From JARFVT01 sp036677425 (GTDB taxonomy: Bacteria > Pseudomonadota > Alphaproteobacteria > UBA8366 > Aestuariispiraceae): a stretch of DNA of 64,000 bases. The stretch spans positions 930,001-994,000 of the forward strand of contig JARFVT010000013.1 in assembly GCA_036677425.1 (NCBI GenBank). The letters run 5' to 3'. The notes under the pieces are model-generated. The model did not search any database. It worked only from the letters and a program-made list of their open reading frames with translations, and was not told where the DNA came from. The translations under genes and the position numbers were made by a program. Positions 62,235 to 64,000 of this stretch are shown in pieces (the first letter of the stretch is position 1; the number at the start of each line of letters is the position of its first letter).

Positions 62235-64000
62235 TTAATTTTGCTCCATTTTCATACTAAGACGGTCTATATTTAGATGGTTCATGATAACAGCCGATGG
62301 GTTGGGCAATTCAGGATAGCTTTGCCTGACAATATCGGTAACGCCCTGTGGATAGATACGAAACATTAATTTAACATCAAGCATCAATGGATATTTTGTG
62401 GCTTTTGGTAATGTGAAAGCCTCATCACGAAACCCACCTGCGGGGATTTTAGTATCGGATATCATTTTTTCATAACGCCAGAATTTAAGCCCGACTGGCT
62501 TGCCATTTTTATCGCCAAATACCTTGCGGAAAAAACGAGAATTTACATCAATAACACCGTCCTTATCCATTTTTCCACTGGTTAAAATTATTTTTCCGTC
62601 GCGATCTTTTAAAGTTATATCCAACCAAATTTGCCGAAAATCCGCAACCCCAGTTGGTAAAGCATGACCCGCACCAATATTTTCAACCTTGATGATTAAA
62701 CTATCATTAATGCCCTTGGTATCGCCTGTGGTTATTTTATCTATACGCGCAGATATTCTTGCCGATGTTCTTAATAATGCAATGCTTTTTTCGGCTAATT
62801 CTTTGCTTCGCAAGCCAACTAAATGATGATTTGCCCCTGTGAATTGATGGGTAACCACATTATTTTTAACTCGCCCGCCATCGGTTGAAATTCCTGGAAT
62901 ATCTTCACCAATTTTTGCTATATCGCCATGCATATGACAATCGATGCAATCGCGATGTTTTGTCGGGTCATCGGGATTATTAAATGGTGAAGATTGCCAT
63001 TCGCCAAATGTATTAACGATTAAACTGCCGCTGCCAGGGGCGAATTCATTATGGCAGGTGCTACAAAATTCCGATTTTTTATAAAATGGCTGTTGATAGG
63101 ACATGGCATGTTGTTTTGGCTTGGCATTGATTTGATGATTACCGACCCAGTTTAAAATATCATTATCATTATTTTCAAATATATATTTTTGACGGTCTTT
63201 TAAATTAACGGTAAAACTGGCATTTGCACCCGCATTTTTGCCTTGTGCCATTTCTATTTTGGTGATGCGATGGCAAAATAAACAACCTGTGCCTTCGTCA
63301 AGATCGGGTTCGTCATTGGCTAATGCCTCAAATAGCGACGCGCCGTCTTTTTCAAACATATGGCCTTTTTTTGTGGTTGCGGTTAGTCCTGATAATATGC
63401 CTTGCGGGTGATGACAGCTCATACACCATTTACGAAATTCTTCACCTTCTGATTGCGCTGCTATTTCTTCGGTAACTTTATAATATGGATTGGAATCACC
63501 CATTAAACGATGCAATGAATTTGACCATTGTTTAAACATATCCGAATGGCATTCGGCACATGCCGCCGAATTAACCCATTGGCTTTCATGTACTGTTTTT
63601 TTAATATTAGTTTTCCCATCAATATCTTTTTTATCAATATCTAGGCGTAACCATGATGCTTGCATTGGTAAATTTTCATTGGCGGTTACATATTGATGCA
63701 AATCATCCATCATTTTAACCACCGTTTCATCAGGGGATTCTGGCTTGATATCCAATGCGCCATCGCGTTTATCTTCGCCCATGCCGCCTTGGGTTTTTTG
63801 AATTATACGAATATAATCGCCAATAAAATCACCGGCAATCATATTGCCTAAATCAGCATGACCAATAACCGCATTTTGATATTTATCAAATGGGCTGCTT
63901 TCATATAAATAACCATTGGTGAAATTAAAGCCGTCTAAATGACAAGATTGGCAGCTCATCCAATTATCACCAGCAATCGGCATTTTTTTGAAATCATCGC
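62235..64000 (-). CDS. Multihaem cytochrome c (partial, cut by window end)
   Basis: At least 588 codons; the frame is still open at base 64000, so the true start and signal peptide lie outside. Six CXXCH haem sites: CQSCH, CAECH, CMSCH, CLFCH, CSTCH, CIDCH. Between them WVNSAACAECHSDMFKQWSN-type sequence resembles decahaem/octahaem-like cytochromes and NapC-independent periplasmic electron carriers. The C-terminal third is a beta-rich domain (GAGHALPTGVADFRQIWLD). Stop directly abuts the FTR1 start (no gap). Confidence 0.88.
   Translation of the reverse strand, partial: DDFKKMPIAGDNWMSCQSCHLDGFNFTNGYLYESSPFDKYQNAVIGHADLGNMIAGDFIGDYIRIIQKTQGGMGEDKRDGALDIKPESPDETVVKMMDDLHQYVTANENLPMQASWLRLDIDKKDIDGKTNIKKTVHESQWVNSAACAECHSDMFKQWSNSLHRLMGDSNPYYKVTEEIAAQSEGEEFRKWCMSCHHPQGILSGLTATTKKGHMFEKDGASLFEALANDEPDLDEGTGCLFCHRITKIEMAQGKNAGANASFTVNLKDRQKYIFENNDNDILNWVGNHQINAKPKQHAMSYQQPFYKKSEFCSTCHNEFAPGSGSLIVNTFGEWQSSPFNNPDDPTKHRDCIDCHMHGDIAKIGEDIPGISTDGGRVKNNVVTHQFTGANHHLVGLRSKELAEKSIALLRTSARISARIDKITTGDTKGINDSLIIKVENIGAGHALPTGVADFRQIWLDITLKDRDGKIILTSGKMDKDGVIDVNSRFFRKVFGDKNGKPVGLKFWRYEKMISDTKIPAGGFRDEAFTLPKATKYPLMLDVKLMFRIYPQGVTDIVRQSYPELPNPSAVIMNHLNIDRLSMKMEQN

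Noticed and set aside
1..64000. CRISPR array, rRNA genes or a canonical toxin-antitoxin pair
   Set aside because: No regularly spaced repeats, no rRNA sequence and no recognised pair were seen; tandem repeats found lie within coding sequence.

Overview
The window looks like a chromosome segment of an AT-rich proteobacterium, probably an alphaproteobacterium. This is judged from gene content and order (Nag/MurQ amino-sugar cluster, NarK fusion plus narGHJI plus a parvulin, a ParB-MuA-MuB transposable phage, tRNA-Gln sequence). No 16S or other marker is present, so the assignment is tentative. Both ends cut through larger loci.

Layout. (1) 31-10399: two divergent operons for amino-sugar use. 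Leftward: murQ, a periplasmic sugar-binding protein, two MalF/MalG-type permeases and a MalK-type ATPase. Rightward: an N-acetylglucosamine kinase, a GntR-family regulator, a SIS-domain glucosamine-6-phosphate deaminase, nagA and a Gfo/Idh/MocA oxidoreductase. Together they would import an amino sugar or wall/chitin fragment, phosphorylate it, cleave the lactyl ether of MurNAc-6P, deacetylate and deaminate to fructose-6-phosphate. (2) 10713-21373: an anaerobic nitrate-respiration operon, narK (double-MFS fusion)-narG-narH-narJ-narI-parvulin, behind a perfect FNR box. narG and the parvulin gene each carry a one-base deficit in a T run. (3) 21564-57858: an IS3-family element split by a complete Mu-like transposable prophage. 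The prophage is 21781-57008 (35,228 bp), has TGTAG...CTACA ends, and is flanked by the 5-bp target duplication GTTGG. (4) 57876-57981: tRNA-Gln(UUG) with its terminator. (5) 58081-64000: a leftward cluster of multihaem cytochrome c (cut by the window edge), FTR1-type iron permease, FAD oxidoreductase, secreted helical protein and a GT-C glycosyltransferase-like membrane protein.

The prophage reads right to left. At its right it has an S24 repressor (rightward) facing a small Cro/Ner-position gene across a compact operator region. Then come ParB-like protein, MuA transposase, MuB ATPase, early accessory genes (a DnaA domain IV protein, DUF3164, HNH nuclease, MT-A70 methylase, GemA) and the Mor activator. 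Late genes follow: lysis, terminase, portal, head, then a P2-type contractile tail (baseplate, fibres, sheath, tube, E/E' frameshift chaperone, tape measure, U, X, D). A Dam-type methylase sits in the mom position and a zinc-ribbon membrane protein lies near the end. Two gene-free gaps, upstream of the lysis operon and of the head protease, share an almost identical element at the same distance from a -10 box. I read them as Mor-dependent late promoters equivalent to Mu Plys and PI.

Several genes (narG, parvulin, tail gene D, a small early gene, the IS transposase) are broken by single-base changes in homopolymer runs. This could be assembly error or real decay and needs read-level checking.
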